Part shown: positions 1 to 6,560 of the stretch, in pieces
How the letters are laid out: the number at the start of each line of letters is the position of its first letter
Numbering within the stretch: the first letter of the stretch is position 1
Assembly: GCA_900548875.1 (NCBI GenBank)
Contig: URMA01000119.1
Location: 1-7,552, forward strand
Source of the DNA: an uncultured Porphyromonadaceae bacterium
GTDB lineage: Bacteria; Bacteroidota; Bacteroidia; Bacteroidales; Muribaculaceae
DNA: 7,552 nucleotides
Direction of reading: 5' to 3'
The notes under the pieces: generated by a model
What the model was told of the DNA's origin: nothing
Database searches by the model: none
What the model saw: the letters and a program-made list of their open reading frames with translations, nothing else
Program-made: the position numbers and the translations under genes

Positions 1-54
1 TCTTGAAAACCGTTGAGGGTAACACCTCCGGGGGTTCGAATCCCTCTCTCTCCG
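1..54 (+). tRNA. tRNA-Ser(UGA), 3' part, cut by the window edge
   Basis: The window opens inside the anticodon arm. The seven-base loop CTTGAAA carries anticodon TGA, which reads serine UCA codons. It is followed by the 3' side of the anticodon stem and a long variable arm (about 14-29, TGAGG/ACCTC-type), which marks a class II tRNA such as tRNA-Ser. The T arm has stem GGGGG at 30-34, loop TTCGAAT at 35-41 and stem CCCTC at 42-46. The 3' acceptor strand TCTCTCC is at 47-53 and the discriminator G at 54. CCA is not encoded, which is usual in Bacteroidetes, where the tail is added after transcription. The 5' half (acceptor strand and D arm) lies outside the window. Confidence 0.93.
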
Positions 55-60
55 CAAAAT

Positions 61-96
61 GCGCAAATGTCGAAAGATGTTTGCGCTTTTTGTTTT
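61..96 (+). terminator. Intrinsic terminator of the tRNA-Ser gene
   Basis: An 11-base-pair stem pairs 61-71 with 76-86 around a GAAA tetraloop (72-75). Nine pairs are Watson-Crick and two are G-U wobbles. The stem base is GC-rich (GCGC/GCGC), and the stem is followed directly by TTTTTGTTTT (87-96). It starts seven bases after the tRNA, so it almost certainly ends that transcript and insulates it from the polysaccharide operon. Confidence 0.88.
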
Positions 97-127
97 GAGC
101 CCAAGGAAAGGTTAGTTCAAACCCTGA

Positions 128-158
128 GGTCAACGTAAAAATGGGTCAACGTAAAAAT
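128..158. repeat. Tandem 15-base direct repeat, possible insertion-sequence end
   Basis: The 15-mer GGTCAACGTAAAAAT occurs at 128-142 and again at 144-158, one base apart. The hexamer CTGAGG also occurs on both sides (124-129 and 159-164). The right copy ends about 15 bases beyond the stop codon of the transposase remnant on the minus strand, which is where the terminal inverted repeat of an ISL3-type element would be expected. I infer that at least the right copy is an insertion-sequence end. No matching inverted copy is visible elsewhere in the window, so the other end is missing or outside it. Confidence 0.5.
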
Positions 159-173
159 CTGAGGGATTTTCAA

Positions 174-290
174 TCAAGCATAAATTTTAGACAGTCAAAA
201 CAGGAAGAAAGACATGCCAGCCGCCCACCTGAATTGGCATCCAAAAGCTTTCACTTTTGCATTAACCGATTCCGCGCTCACATTGGTTTC
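174..290 (-). pseudogene. ISL3-type (IS204/IS1001/IS1165) transposase, C-terminal remnant
   Basis: Reading the minus strand from 290 down to 174 gives 39 codons. They begin ETNVSAESVNAKVKAF and continue with CQFRWAAGMSFFLF, an in-frame TGA (195-197), LSKIYA and a final TGA (174-176). This closely follows the usual C-terminus of ISL3-family DDE transposases, which has a TNxxAESxNAKIKAF block and ends in FFLFRLxxxYA. The internal TGA stands where the family normally has arginine. Upstream of 290 the frame breaks: pieces such as GIFINMR, one frame off, resemble the residues that should come just before ETN. A further open stretch lies at about 291-420, but I cannot align it with confidence. The gene is therefore a dead fragment with a stop, at least one frameshift and no N-terminal half. 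Family membership is recognised from memory of the motif. Confidence 0.72.
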
Positions 291-550
291 GCATATTGAT
301 GAAGATGCCCATAAGCATCATATCGTATCACAAAGGCATCAATTATTGCCTGAAATGCATTCCCTGCCAACTTTTCAGCTTCATTAGGGCTATCAGGATT
401 CCAAACCAACCGGCCGAAAAGCAACTAATCACAGATTACCTGGATGTATTTCGAAAAAATATAGCGCAAACAATGAATGCGGCCCCCCTCACAAAACAAT
501 AAATTAAAAAACAAAAATTTGCTACTGGAAATGTTAAATTCTCATATAAT

Positions 551-581
551 TTTGTCATATAAAAAATAAACATTACTTTTG
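551..581 (+). promoter_or_regulatory. Bacteroidetes-type promoter for the polysaccharide operon
   Basis: A -33 element TTTG (551-554) and a -7 element TACTTTTG (574-581, matching TAnnTTTG in full) are separated by 19 bases. This is the established consensus and spacing for the primary sigma factor of Bacteroides. Transcription would start at about 587-590, leaving an untranslated leader of about 100 bases before the ATG at 691. It is the only strong match I found upstream of the operon. I see no long inverted repeats on either side, so there is no sign that it is an invertible promoter like those of many Bacteroides fragilis capsule loci. Confidence 0.72.
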
Positions 582-620
582 CCGCGTGTAAAAAGGATTT
601 TTGACTATTTATATTAACCC

Positions 621-675
621 ACGGCGTAACTAATTGATTTATACGAATATAGCATCGCCTTGGGGAGCCGTATAA
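621..675 (+). promoter_or_regulatory. upxY leader with competing short RNA pairings
   Basis: Between the promoter and the ATG the leader holds two short inverted repeats that share bases on their 3' side. ACGGC (621-625) can pair with GCCGT (667-671), and TTATACG (639-645) can pair with CGTATAA (669-675). GGCG (623-626) can also pair with CGCC (656-659). The first two pairings cannot form at the same time. In Bacteroides fragilis, UpxY proteins are known to act through the untranslated leader of their own operon, so this stretch is the natural place for a pause or recruitment site. The pairings are seen in the sequence; their role is inferred, and each stem is short. Confidence 0.35.
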
Positions 676-690
676 TTGCAATTTAAACTT

Positions 691-1230
691 ATGACCGAAA
701 ATGATGTTGTCTGGTTTGCGATGAGTGCCCCTTATTGTAAAGAATTAGAGGCTCAAATATTTCTACAGCGTGACAACATCGAATCTTTCGTACCTCTATG
801 CTATAAAATAGTTGAAAAGAAAGATGGCCACAAGGTCCGAAGATTGGTTCCAGCGATTCACAACCTCGTTTTCGTCAAGACGACACGCACTATTATACAA
901 GAGGCCAAACAAAGAATCGCAATTTTACAATATCTCACGAAACCGGAAAATGGCAAAAATGTTCCAATCATCGTTCCTGAACGACAAATGCAACAGTTTA
1001 TCACTGTGTGCAAAAGTCAAAGCGAGAATTTAGTCTACTTGTCACCGACGGAGATAAACTTACATAAAGGGACTCGTGTCAGAATCATAGGAGGTCCATT
1101 TGATGGTGTTGATGGAATATTTATTAAAATTAAAGGCTATCGAAAACGACGTATTGTCGTCAGCCTTCCGGGGATAGCAGCTGTAGCGACTGCCGAAATT
1201 GATCCGGATTACATACAGATAATTAAGTAG
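691..1230 (+). CDS. upxY: UpxY family NusG-like transcription antiterminator
   Basis: This is a specialised NusG paralogue that joins the transcribing polymerase and keeps it from stopping early in a long polysaccharide operon. The 179-residue protein has an N-terminal NusG-like domain (about 5-105, starting VVWFAMSAPYCKELEAQIFL and including the HNLVFVKTT strand) and a C-terminal KOW domain (about 127-165, KGTRVRIIGGPFDGVDGIF). This is the family's usual length and order. I chose the ATG at 691. An in-frame TTG at 676 would add five residues, but it abuts the leader inverted repeat and no clear ribosome site supports either start. The gene is the first of the operon, 28 bases before the next, matching the place of upxY at the head of Bacteroides capsule loci. 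Its usual partner upxZ, an inhibitor of the UpxY proteins of other loci, does not follow it here. Confidence 0.9.
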   Translation: MTENDVVWFAMSAPYCKELEAQIFLQRDNIESFVPLCYKIVEKKDGHKVRRLVPAIHNLVFVKTTRTIIQEAKQRIAILQYLTKPENGKNVPIIVPERQMQQFITVCKSQSENLVYLSPTEINLHKGTRVRIIGGPFDGVDGIFIKIKGYRKRRIVVSLPGIAAVATAEIDPDYIQIIK

Positions 1231-1258
1231 GAATAATTAACTTTACATTTAACCCGCT

Positions 1259-2368
1259 ATGTTACATTGGATTTCAATTGTGCTTTTTGTGTTTGTAGTA
1301 AGTGCCTTTCTGGCCGGAATTCTAATCCCACAAATTTTACTCGTTGCTTTCCGAAAAAAGCTTTTTGACATTCCCGACGAAAGAAAAATTCACACTTGTG
1401 CTGTACCCCGATTGGGAGGTATTGCATTTAAGCCTGTCATTTTCATTTCCATTGCCCTGACATTAGGCATTTCATTGTCATTGGGACATACTGAAATCAT
1501 AACCGAACTGGAAAACAACAAAAAGATGCTGGCCTATTCATACTGTGCCATCATGATGCTCTATCTTGTGGGTATGGCCGACGACCTGATAGGAATTAAA
1601 TACCGTGCAAAATTTGTCATCCAAATTATATGCAGCATTCTATTGATTGCCGGAGGACTTTGGATCGACAATTTCCATGGATTATTCGGTATCTACGAAC
1701 TTCCGAAATGGATCGGCTATCCGTTTACTGTACTTGTGGTTGTATTCATCATCAACGCAATTAACCTGATCGACGGAATCGACGGTCTTGCATCGGGATT
1801 GAGCAGCGTAGCTTTATTATCGTACGGATACTCATTCTTCCTGTCACAGCAATACGGATTTGCGATGTTCGCCATCGCAACATTCGGCGTGCTTGTCCCA
1901 TTTTTCTATTACAATGTTTTCGGCAATGCTGAAAAGGGCAAGAAAATATTCATGGGCGATACCGGTAGTTTGACTATTGGCATAATAATCAGCATACTGG
2001 CCATCAAGCTCTACAACTCCCATGAAACGTATATAGACAATTACGATCCCTTTGCATTGGCCTTCTCTCCTTTGATTATTCCTTGCTTCGATGTTGTCCG
2101 TGTTTTCATTCACCGCACAAGGCTGAAAATGAACCCGTTCAAGCCGGACAAAAGCCATATCCACCACAAATTGCTGGCCATTGGAATGAAACAGCGCCCG
2201 GCAATGGTAACCATCGTAAGCTTTGCCATCGTATTCACATTCGGCAACTTGTTCCTCACGAAATATATCAACATCAATCTGCTGCTGCTCATTGATGTAT
2301 TGATCTGGACAATTGCAAATATTTGGTTGTCGCAACAGATAAAAAAGAAAAATAAAAACGTCCAATAA
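1259..2368 (+). CDS. MraY/WecA-type polyprenyl-phosphate sugar-1-phosphate transferase (glycosyl transferase family 4)
   Basis: This integral membrane enzyme transfers a sugar 1-phosphate (often GlcNAc-1-P) from a UDP-sugar to undecaprenyl phosphate, the first committed step of polysaccharide repeat-unit assembly at the cytoplasmic face. The 369 residues contain about ten hydrophobic segments and the family's cytosolic motifs in order: a KIHTCAVPRLGG block (43-54), MADDLIG (106-112, paired aspartates 108-109 for magnesium and substrate), NAINLIDGIDGLA (166-178), GDTGS (233-237) and HIHH (300-303). The HIHH motif and the total length fit WecA/WbpL/TagO-type enzymes better than MraY, but the exact sugar cannot be read from sequence. 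The protein ends in a lysine-rich tail. The gene starts 28 bases after upxY and stops 18 bases before the export lipoprotein gene, so it is co-transcribed. Confidence 0.93.
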   Translation: MLHWISIVLFVFVVSAFLAGILIPQILLVAFRKKLFDIPDERKIHTCAVPRLGGIAFKPVIFISIALTLGISLSLGHTEIITELENNKKMLAYSYCAIMMLYLVGMADDLIGIKYRAKFVIQIICSILLIAGGLWIDNFHGLFGIYELPKWIGYPFTVLVVVFIINAINLIDGIDGLASGLSSVALLSYGYSFFLSQQYGFAMFAIATFGVLVPFFYYNVFGNAEKGKKIFMGDTGSLTIGIIISILAIKLYNSHETYIDNYDPFALAFSPLIIPCFDVVRVFIHRTRLKMNPFKPDKSHIHHKLLAIGMKQRPAMVTIVSFAIVFTFGNLFLTKYININLLLLIDVLIWTIANIWLSQQIKKKNKNVQ

Positions 2369-2386
2369 TATTTTACACACTGTGTT

Positions 2387-3184
2387 ATGAATATCAAACA
2401 TTTACTGATTTCTTTAGCAGTAATCATCTTTTGTGTTTCATGCAAGTCACCAAAGGAAATTGCTTATTTCCAGGATACGACCGCAAACACGATTACACAA
2501 ATACCTGACAAACGTCTAATAACAATTCAGCCGGAAGACAGAATTTCCATTATTGTCAACAGCAAAGATCCGCAACTGGCCAGTTTGTTCAACCTGCTGA
2601 AAGCCAATCAAACTATCGGAATGAAATCAACCAGTAACAATGGCCAAGGTGATGTATTAGGCTACACAGTTGATTCTGAAGGATATATTGATTTCCCTGT
2701 ATTAGGAAAAATTAAAGTTGAAGGCCTTACCCGTGAGGAGATAGCCAAACTGATTAAAGATGAATTAATCTCAAAGAATTTAGTTAAGGATCCAATTGTC
2801 ACTGTGGACTACATGAACCTGTCAGTTTCAGTTTTAGGAGAAGTGAAAACTCCAGGTAAATATTACTTGGACAAAGACTGTATGACACTAGTTGACGTTA
2901 TCTCTTTAGCCGGCGATTTAACCATATATGGCAAACGTGAAAACATTAAAGTGTTACGCAACGAGAACGGTGAACAAAAAGTTTATGTAGTAAACCTTTG
3001 TTCCAACAATGAATTAATGAACTCCCCAGCCTACTATTTGCAACAGAACGACATCATTTACGTTGAACCGAATAAAGTAAAGGCCGGTCAGTCGACTGTA
3101 AACGACAACAATCTTCGATCTATATCCTTCTGGATGTCAATCGGTTCTTTCTTAATGACATTAGGAGTCCTAATCTTCAAATAA
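2387..3184 (+). CDS. Wza-type polysaccharide export lipoprotein (Poly_export and SLBB domains)
   Basis: This is an outer-membrane polysaccharide export protein that would form the exit channel and dock onto the Wzc-type protein encoded next. The first 18 residues are a lipoprotein signal (MNIKHLLISLAVIIFCVS) followed by Cys19 as the likely acylated residue; the lipobox is loose, as is common in Bacteroidetes. A Poly_export domain covers about 44-140 (LITIQPEDRISIIVNS to DPIVTVDYMN) and includes the GYTVDSEGYIDFPVLGKIKV block. An SLBB domain follows at about 146-196 (VSVLGEVKTPGKYYL). A single hydrophobic segment (about 247-264) ends the protein and may take the place of the C-terminal pore helix of Wza. 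At 265 residues it is shorter than Escherichia coli Wza (about 380) and has one SLBB domain where Wza has more, a form common in Bacteroides. It lies nine bases before the kinase gene. Confidence 0.92.
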   Translation: MNIKHLLISLAVIIFCVSCKSPKEIAYFQDTTANTITQIPDKRLITIQPEDRISIIVNSKDPQLASLFNLLKANQTIGMKSTSNNGQGDVLGYTVDSEGYIDFPVLGKIKVEGLTREEIAKLIKDELISKNLVKDPIVTVDYMNLSVSVLGEVKTPGKYYLDKDCMTLVDVISLAGDLTIYGKRENIKVLRNENGEQKVYVVNLCSNNELMNSPAYYLQQNDIIYVEPNKVKAGQSTVNDNNLRSISFWMSIGSFLMTLGVLIFK

Positions 3185-3193
3185 ACCTCTATT

Positions 3194-5605
3194 ATGACTG
3201 CACAGACAAACAAATTAAAATCGACAGACGATTTCATGCGCATACAGGATCTGTTCTATCTATGTGCCAACAGATGGTACTGGTTCGTCATAGCATTAAT
3301 CATAACACTAAGTGTAGCGTTCCTATACATTAAAAAGACCCCCCCTACATACAATCGCACCGCAACAATCCTGATAAAGGAAGACTCCAACGGATCTTCT
3401 TCCTCAGGTGACATCAGTGGTTTGGAAGATTTAGGCTTGGTACAAACTAATACCAACATCAACAATGAGATCGTGACATTACAATCAAATTCATTGATGT
3501 TGGATGTAATAAAACGTTTGCACCTTAATGTCGAATACTCTGTAAAGGGAAGTTTCCATGACATTGTGCTCTACGGTTCCACTCTTCCCATTGAAGTCAA
3601 ATTCGACAGTATTGCCGCAAGCAAGAATTTACATTTTTCCGTCAACATTCTCAATGACAACAAAGTTGAGCTAAAGGATTTTATAGTCAACGGAGTTGAG
3701 CAAGATGATGCCGTGAAGGCTTCCGGTATTCTTACACAGCCTATCTCAACAGCCTTTGGCGTAATAACCGTAGTTCCGACAGCTCACTATAACGGCGCCA
3801 TGAACACGCCCATCATCGTAACTGATTCCGACCCGATGTCGACAGCAAAGGCTTTCAAAGAACGCCTGACAGTGAGTTTAGGAGAAGAAAAAACAACAAT
3901 CGTTAATCTTTCTTTTTCTGATGTTTCCACACAGAGAGCAGAAGACGTACTGAATACATTGATTGAAGTCTATAATGAAAATTGGATAAAAGATAAAAAT
4001 CAGATTGCAGTCAGCACTTCAGAATTTATAAACGACCGTTTGGCTGTTATTGAACAAGAGTTGGGAAATGTAGATGAAGATATTTCATCGTTCAAGAGCA
4101 AGAACCTGGTTCCGGATGTTGCAGCTGCCTCTTCGATGTATATGTCACAATCATATGATGCATCGAACGAACTGCAACTGCTCAACAACCATTTGTATAT
4201 GGCCAAGTTCATCCGCAATTATATAACGGAAAATAAAAACAGGAATCAATTGATTCCCGCTAATTCAGGTATTGAGAACGGCGCCATTGAAAATCAAATC
4301 GATGCCTATAACAAAGCATTGATCGAACGCAACAATTTGGTGGCAAACAGCAGCGAACAGAATCCGTTGGTTGAAAATATGGATAACAACCTAAAAGCAC
4401 TCCGCTCTGCCATCGTATCATCGGTTGACAACTACATTGTGACTCTCAATGCTCAGATAAAGAGCACCGAAAAGAGTGAAAATCAAGCCAATACAAAAAT
4501 TGCCGAGAATCCTTCACAGGCAAAATATCTGTTAAGCGTCGAGCGACAACAGAAAGTTAAGGAATCGCTCTACTTGTTCCTATTGCAAAAACGCGAAGAA
4601 AACGAATTGTCGCAGGCATTCAGTGCCTATAATACCCGCATTATTCAAGCGGCTACCGGTAGTATGATCCCGTCGGCTCCACTGAAGAAAAACATTTATT
4701 TAGTGGCCATTGCCATCGGCTTGCTGGTTCCAGCCATCATTATTTTCTTACGCGAAACAATGAATACAAAACTCCGTGGAAGGAAAGATCTGGAACAACT
4801 CTCCATACCATTCTTGGGTGAGATTCCTTTGGCTAACAAAAAGAAACCTAAAAACATTTTCAGCAAAAAAGACAAAAATACAGAACTTAAGATAGTGGTA
4901 AAACAAGGAAACCGCAATATATCAAACGAAGCTTTCCGCGTTTTGCGTACCAACCTTGAATTCATGATGGGACAAAAGAAAGATGAGAATGTAATTGTCG
5001 TAACATCTTTCAACCCTGGCAGTGGCAAGTCATTCTCCGCCATGAATATAGCAGCAAGTTTGTCTCTGAAAAACAAGAAAGTGCTTGTAATTGACGGCGA
5101 CCTGCGCCACGGCTCAACATCGTCCTACATCAACTCACCGAAACAAGGTTTGACCGATTATTTGAACGGTGCCGTAAATGATATCAGCAAAATCATAGTT
5201 CCACTTCCAAAATATTCAGGAGTTGACATCATTCCAATCGGAACGATACCTCCCAACCCGACGGAATTGCTGGAAGAAAACAGATTAAAAGAACTGCTTG
5301 AATCTGTGCGACACAACTACGATTATGTGTTTATCGACTGTCCGCCTGTCGACATCGTTGCTGACACACAAATCATCGAGCAATACGCCGACCGTACCAT
5401 TTTCATTGTCCGTGCAGGCCTTCTTGAAAGAAGCATGCTCCAGGAATTGGAAAACATGTACACGGAAAAACGCTTCAAGAACCTTGCTATAATCCTTAAC
5501 GGCACCATCAGCAGCAACAGCCGCTACGGATACAAATATGGCTATAAATACGGATATCAGTACGGATACGGTTACGGATACGGCTATACATCCGATGATG
5601 AATAA
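3194..5605 (+). CDS. Wzc-type chain-length determinant fused to a BY-family tyrosine kinase
   Basis: This is an inner-membrane protein that controls polymer length and export through cycles of tyrosine autophosphorylation. The 803 residues show a Wzz-like N-terminal part with membrane segment 1 (about 29-46), a large periplasmic region with helical stretches (about 270-470, including a GNVR-like block at 444-470), a short proline motif (PSAP, 493-496) and membrane segment 2 (about 500-519). The cytoplasmic kinase has the ExxRxxR oligomerisation motif (E579, R582, R585), Walker A FNPGSGKS (606-613), Walker A' LVIDGDLR (631-638) and Walker B VFIDCPP (712-718). The tail 778-798 has 11 tyrosines alternating with G, K or Q, the expected autophosphorylation cluster, and ends TSDDE. 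All key residues are present, so it should be active. No matching low-molecular-weight phosphatase gene lies in the window. The gap to rfbA is 33 bases. Confidence 0.94.
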   Translation: MTAQTNKLKSTDDFMRIQDLFYLCANRWYWFVIALIITLSVAFLYIKKTPPTYNRTATILIKEDSNGSSSSGDISGLEDLGLVQTNTNINNEIVTLQSNSLMLDVIKRLHLNVEYSVKGSFHDIVLYGSTLPIEVKFDSIAASKNLHFSVNILNDNKVELKDFIVNGVEQDDAVKASGILTQPISTAFGVITVVPTAHYNGAMNTPIIVTDSDPMSTAKAFKERLTVSLGEEKTTIVNLSFSDVSTQRAEDVLNTLIEVYNENWIKDKNQIAVSTSEFINDRLAVIEQELGNVDEDISSFKSKNLVPDVAAASSMYMSQSYDASNELQLLNNHLYMAKFIRNYITENKNRNQLIPANSGIENGAIENQIDAYNKALIERNNLVANSSEQNPLVENMDNNLKALRSAIVSSVDNYIVTLNAQIKSTEKSENQANTKIAENPSQAKYLLSVERQQKVKESLYLFLLQKREENELSQAFSAYNTRIIQAATGSMIPSAPLKKNIYLVAIAIGLLVPAIIIFLRETMNTKLRGRKDLEQLSIPFLGEIPLANKKKPKNIFSKKDKNTELKIVVKQGNRNISNEAFRVLRTNLEFMMGQKKDENVIVVTSFNPGSGKSFSAMNIAASLSLKNKKVLVIDGDLRHGSTSSYINSPKQGLTDYLNGAVNDISKIIVPLPKYSGVDIIPIGTIPPNPTELLEENRLKELLESVRHNYDYVFIDCPPVDIVADTQIIEQYADRTIFIVRAGLLERSMLQELENMYTEKRFKNLAIILNGTISSNSRYGYKYGYKYGYQYGYGYGYGYTSDDE
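5525..5587 (+). repeat. Short tandem repeat encoding the tyrosine-rich tail
   Basis: Within the kinase gene, 21 codons alternate Tyr with Gly, Lys or Gln. In DNA this makes a degenerate six-base repeat of the TACGGA/TATGGC type. The synonymous codons are mixed (TAC and TAT, GGA, GGC and GGT), so it is not a perfect microsatellite, but gain or loss of six-base units would keep the frame and change the number of phosphorylation sites. Confidence 0.8.
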
Positions 5606-5638
5606 TTTGAAAATAAACTTTTAAAGATAGAATACAAA

Positions 5639-6544
5639 ATGAAAGGAATCGTTTTAGCAGGCGGATCGGGAACAAGACTATATCCGATCACCAAGGGCGT
5701 CAGCAAACAGATGCTACCAGTGTTCGACAAACCGATGATCTACTACCCTATCTCGGTACTGATGATGGCGGGCATCCGCGAAATTCTCATCATCTCAACT
5801 CCGAACGATTTGCCGGGATTCAAACGTCTTTTGGGCGACGGCTCTGACTTTGGCGTACGTTTCGAATATGCCGAACAGCCTTCTCCCGACGGATTGGCCC
5901 AAGCATTCCTGATTGGTGAAGAGTTTATCGGAAATGATTCTGTATGCCTTGTATTGGGCGACAATATTTTCCATGGAAACGGACTGACGAAACTGCTCCG
6001 CGAAGCTGTCTACTCGGCTGAAGCTGAAAACAAGGCAACCGTATTCGGCTACTGGGTAAGTGACCCGGAACGCTATGGTGTAGCAGAATTCGATAATGAC
6101 GGTAACTGTCTGTCAATCGAAGAAAAACCGGCAGAGCCAAAATCCAACTATGCCGTTGTCGGCCTGTATTTCTATCCGAACAAGGTGGTTGAAGTGGCAA
6201 AAAGCATCAAGCCGTCAGCTCGCGGCGAACTGGAAATTACATCCGTTAACAAGCGTTTCCTTGATGACAAGGAATTGAAAGTACAGACTTTGGAACGTGG
6301 CTTTGCTTGGCTTGACACAGGTACTCACGACTCTTTGGCCGAAGCATCCACATATGTGGAAGTCATCGAAAAGCGTCAGGGTTTGAAAATTGCCTGTCTT
6401 GAAGGCATTGCCTTCCGCAAGGGCTGGATTACAGTCGACAAAATGCGCGAACTCGCTCAGCCGATGCTAAAGAACCAATACGGCCAATATCTGTTGAAAG
6501 TCATCGACGAATTGGAACGCTACGGAAAAAGCAACCTCGATTAA
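5639..6544 (+). CDS. rfbA: Glucose-1-phosphate thymidylyltransferase (RmlA/RfbA)
   Basis: This cytoplasmic enzyme joins glucose 1-phosphate and dTTP to give dTDP-glucose and pyrophosphate, the first step to dTDP-L-rhamnose. The 301 residues match the usual length of about 290-300. Visible motifs are the nucleotidyltransferase signature LAGGSGTRLYP (6-16) with the PVFDKPMIYYP block (27-37), the metal and sugar site GDNIFHG (107-113), EEKP (161-164), GELEITSVN (196-204) and WLDTGTHDSL (224-233). The start ATG follows an AT-rich spacer without a clear Shine-Dalgarno sequence, as in the other genes here. rfbC begins 16 bases after the stop. The order rfbA, rfbC, rfbD is common in Bacteroides polysaccharide loci. 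Alternative dTDP-sugars made from the same intermediate are unlikely, given the following rfbC and rfbD. Confidence 0.97.
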   Translation: MKGIVLAGGSGTRLYPITKGVSKQMLPVFDKPMIYYPISVLMMAGIREILIISTPNDLPGFKRLLGDGSDFGVRFEYAEQPSPDGLAQAFLIGEEFIGNDSVCLVLGDNIFHGNGLTKLLREAVYSAEAENKATVFGYWVSDPERYGVAEFDNDGNCLSIEEKPAEPKSNYAVVGLYFYPNKVVEVAKSIKPSARGELEITSVNKRFLDDKELKVQTLERGFAWLDTGTHDSLAEASTYVEVIEKRQGLKIACLEGIAFRKGWITVDKMRELAQPMLKNQYGQYLLKVIDELERYGKSNLD

Positions 6545-6560
6545 TTTTGACATAAACGAA

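Noticed and set aside
1..54. tRNA-Ser 3' end as an attachment site of an integrated element
   Set aside because: I found no second copy of the tRNA 3' end and no integrase gene in the window, so there is no support for an island boundary here.
296..502. A plus-strand open frame of 68 codons
   Set aside because: It overlaps the region opposite the transposase remnant, has no recognisable domain or promoter of its own, and its composition does not look coding.
500..620. Invertible DNA segment around the promoter
   Set aside because: The best inverted match (GTTAA near 531 with TTAAC near 614) is only about five bases, far below the repeats of known invertible capsule promoters.
436..681. A minus-strand open frame of 81 codons across the promoter and leader
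   Set aside because: It covers the operon promoter and the AT-rich leader on the opposite strand and resembles no family I know; most likely chance.
676..690. TTG at 676 as the upxY start
   Set aside because: It is in frame, but ATG at 691 is the stronger start and leaves a complete NusG-like domain; the extra residues carry no motif.
1844..2445. Long minus-strand frames opposite the transferase gene
   Set aside because: They are mirror frames of a gene with clear family motifs and match nothing themselves.
5606..5638. Internal promoter ahead of rfbA
   Set aside because: A TTTG is present at 5606-5609, but no TAnnTTTG follows at the right distance; the gap is more likely just an intergenic spacer.
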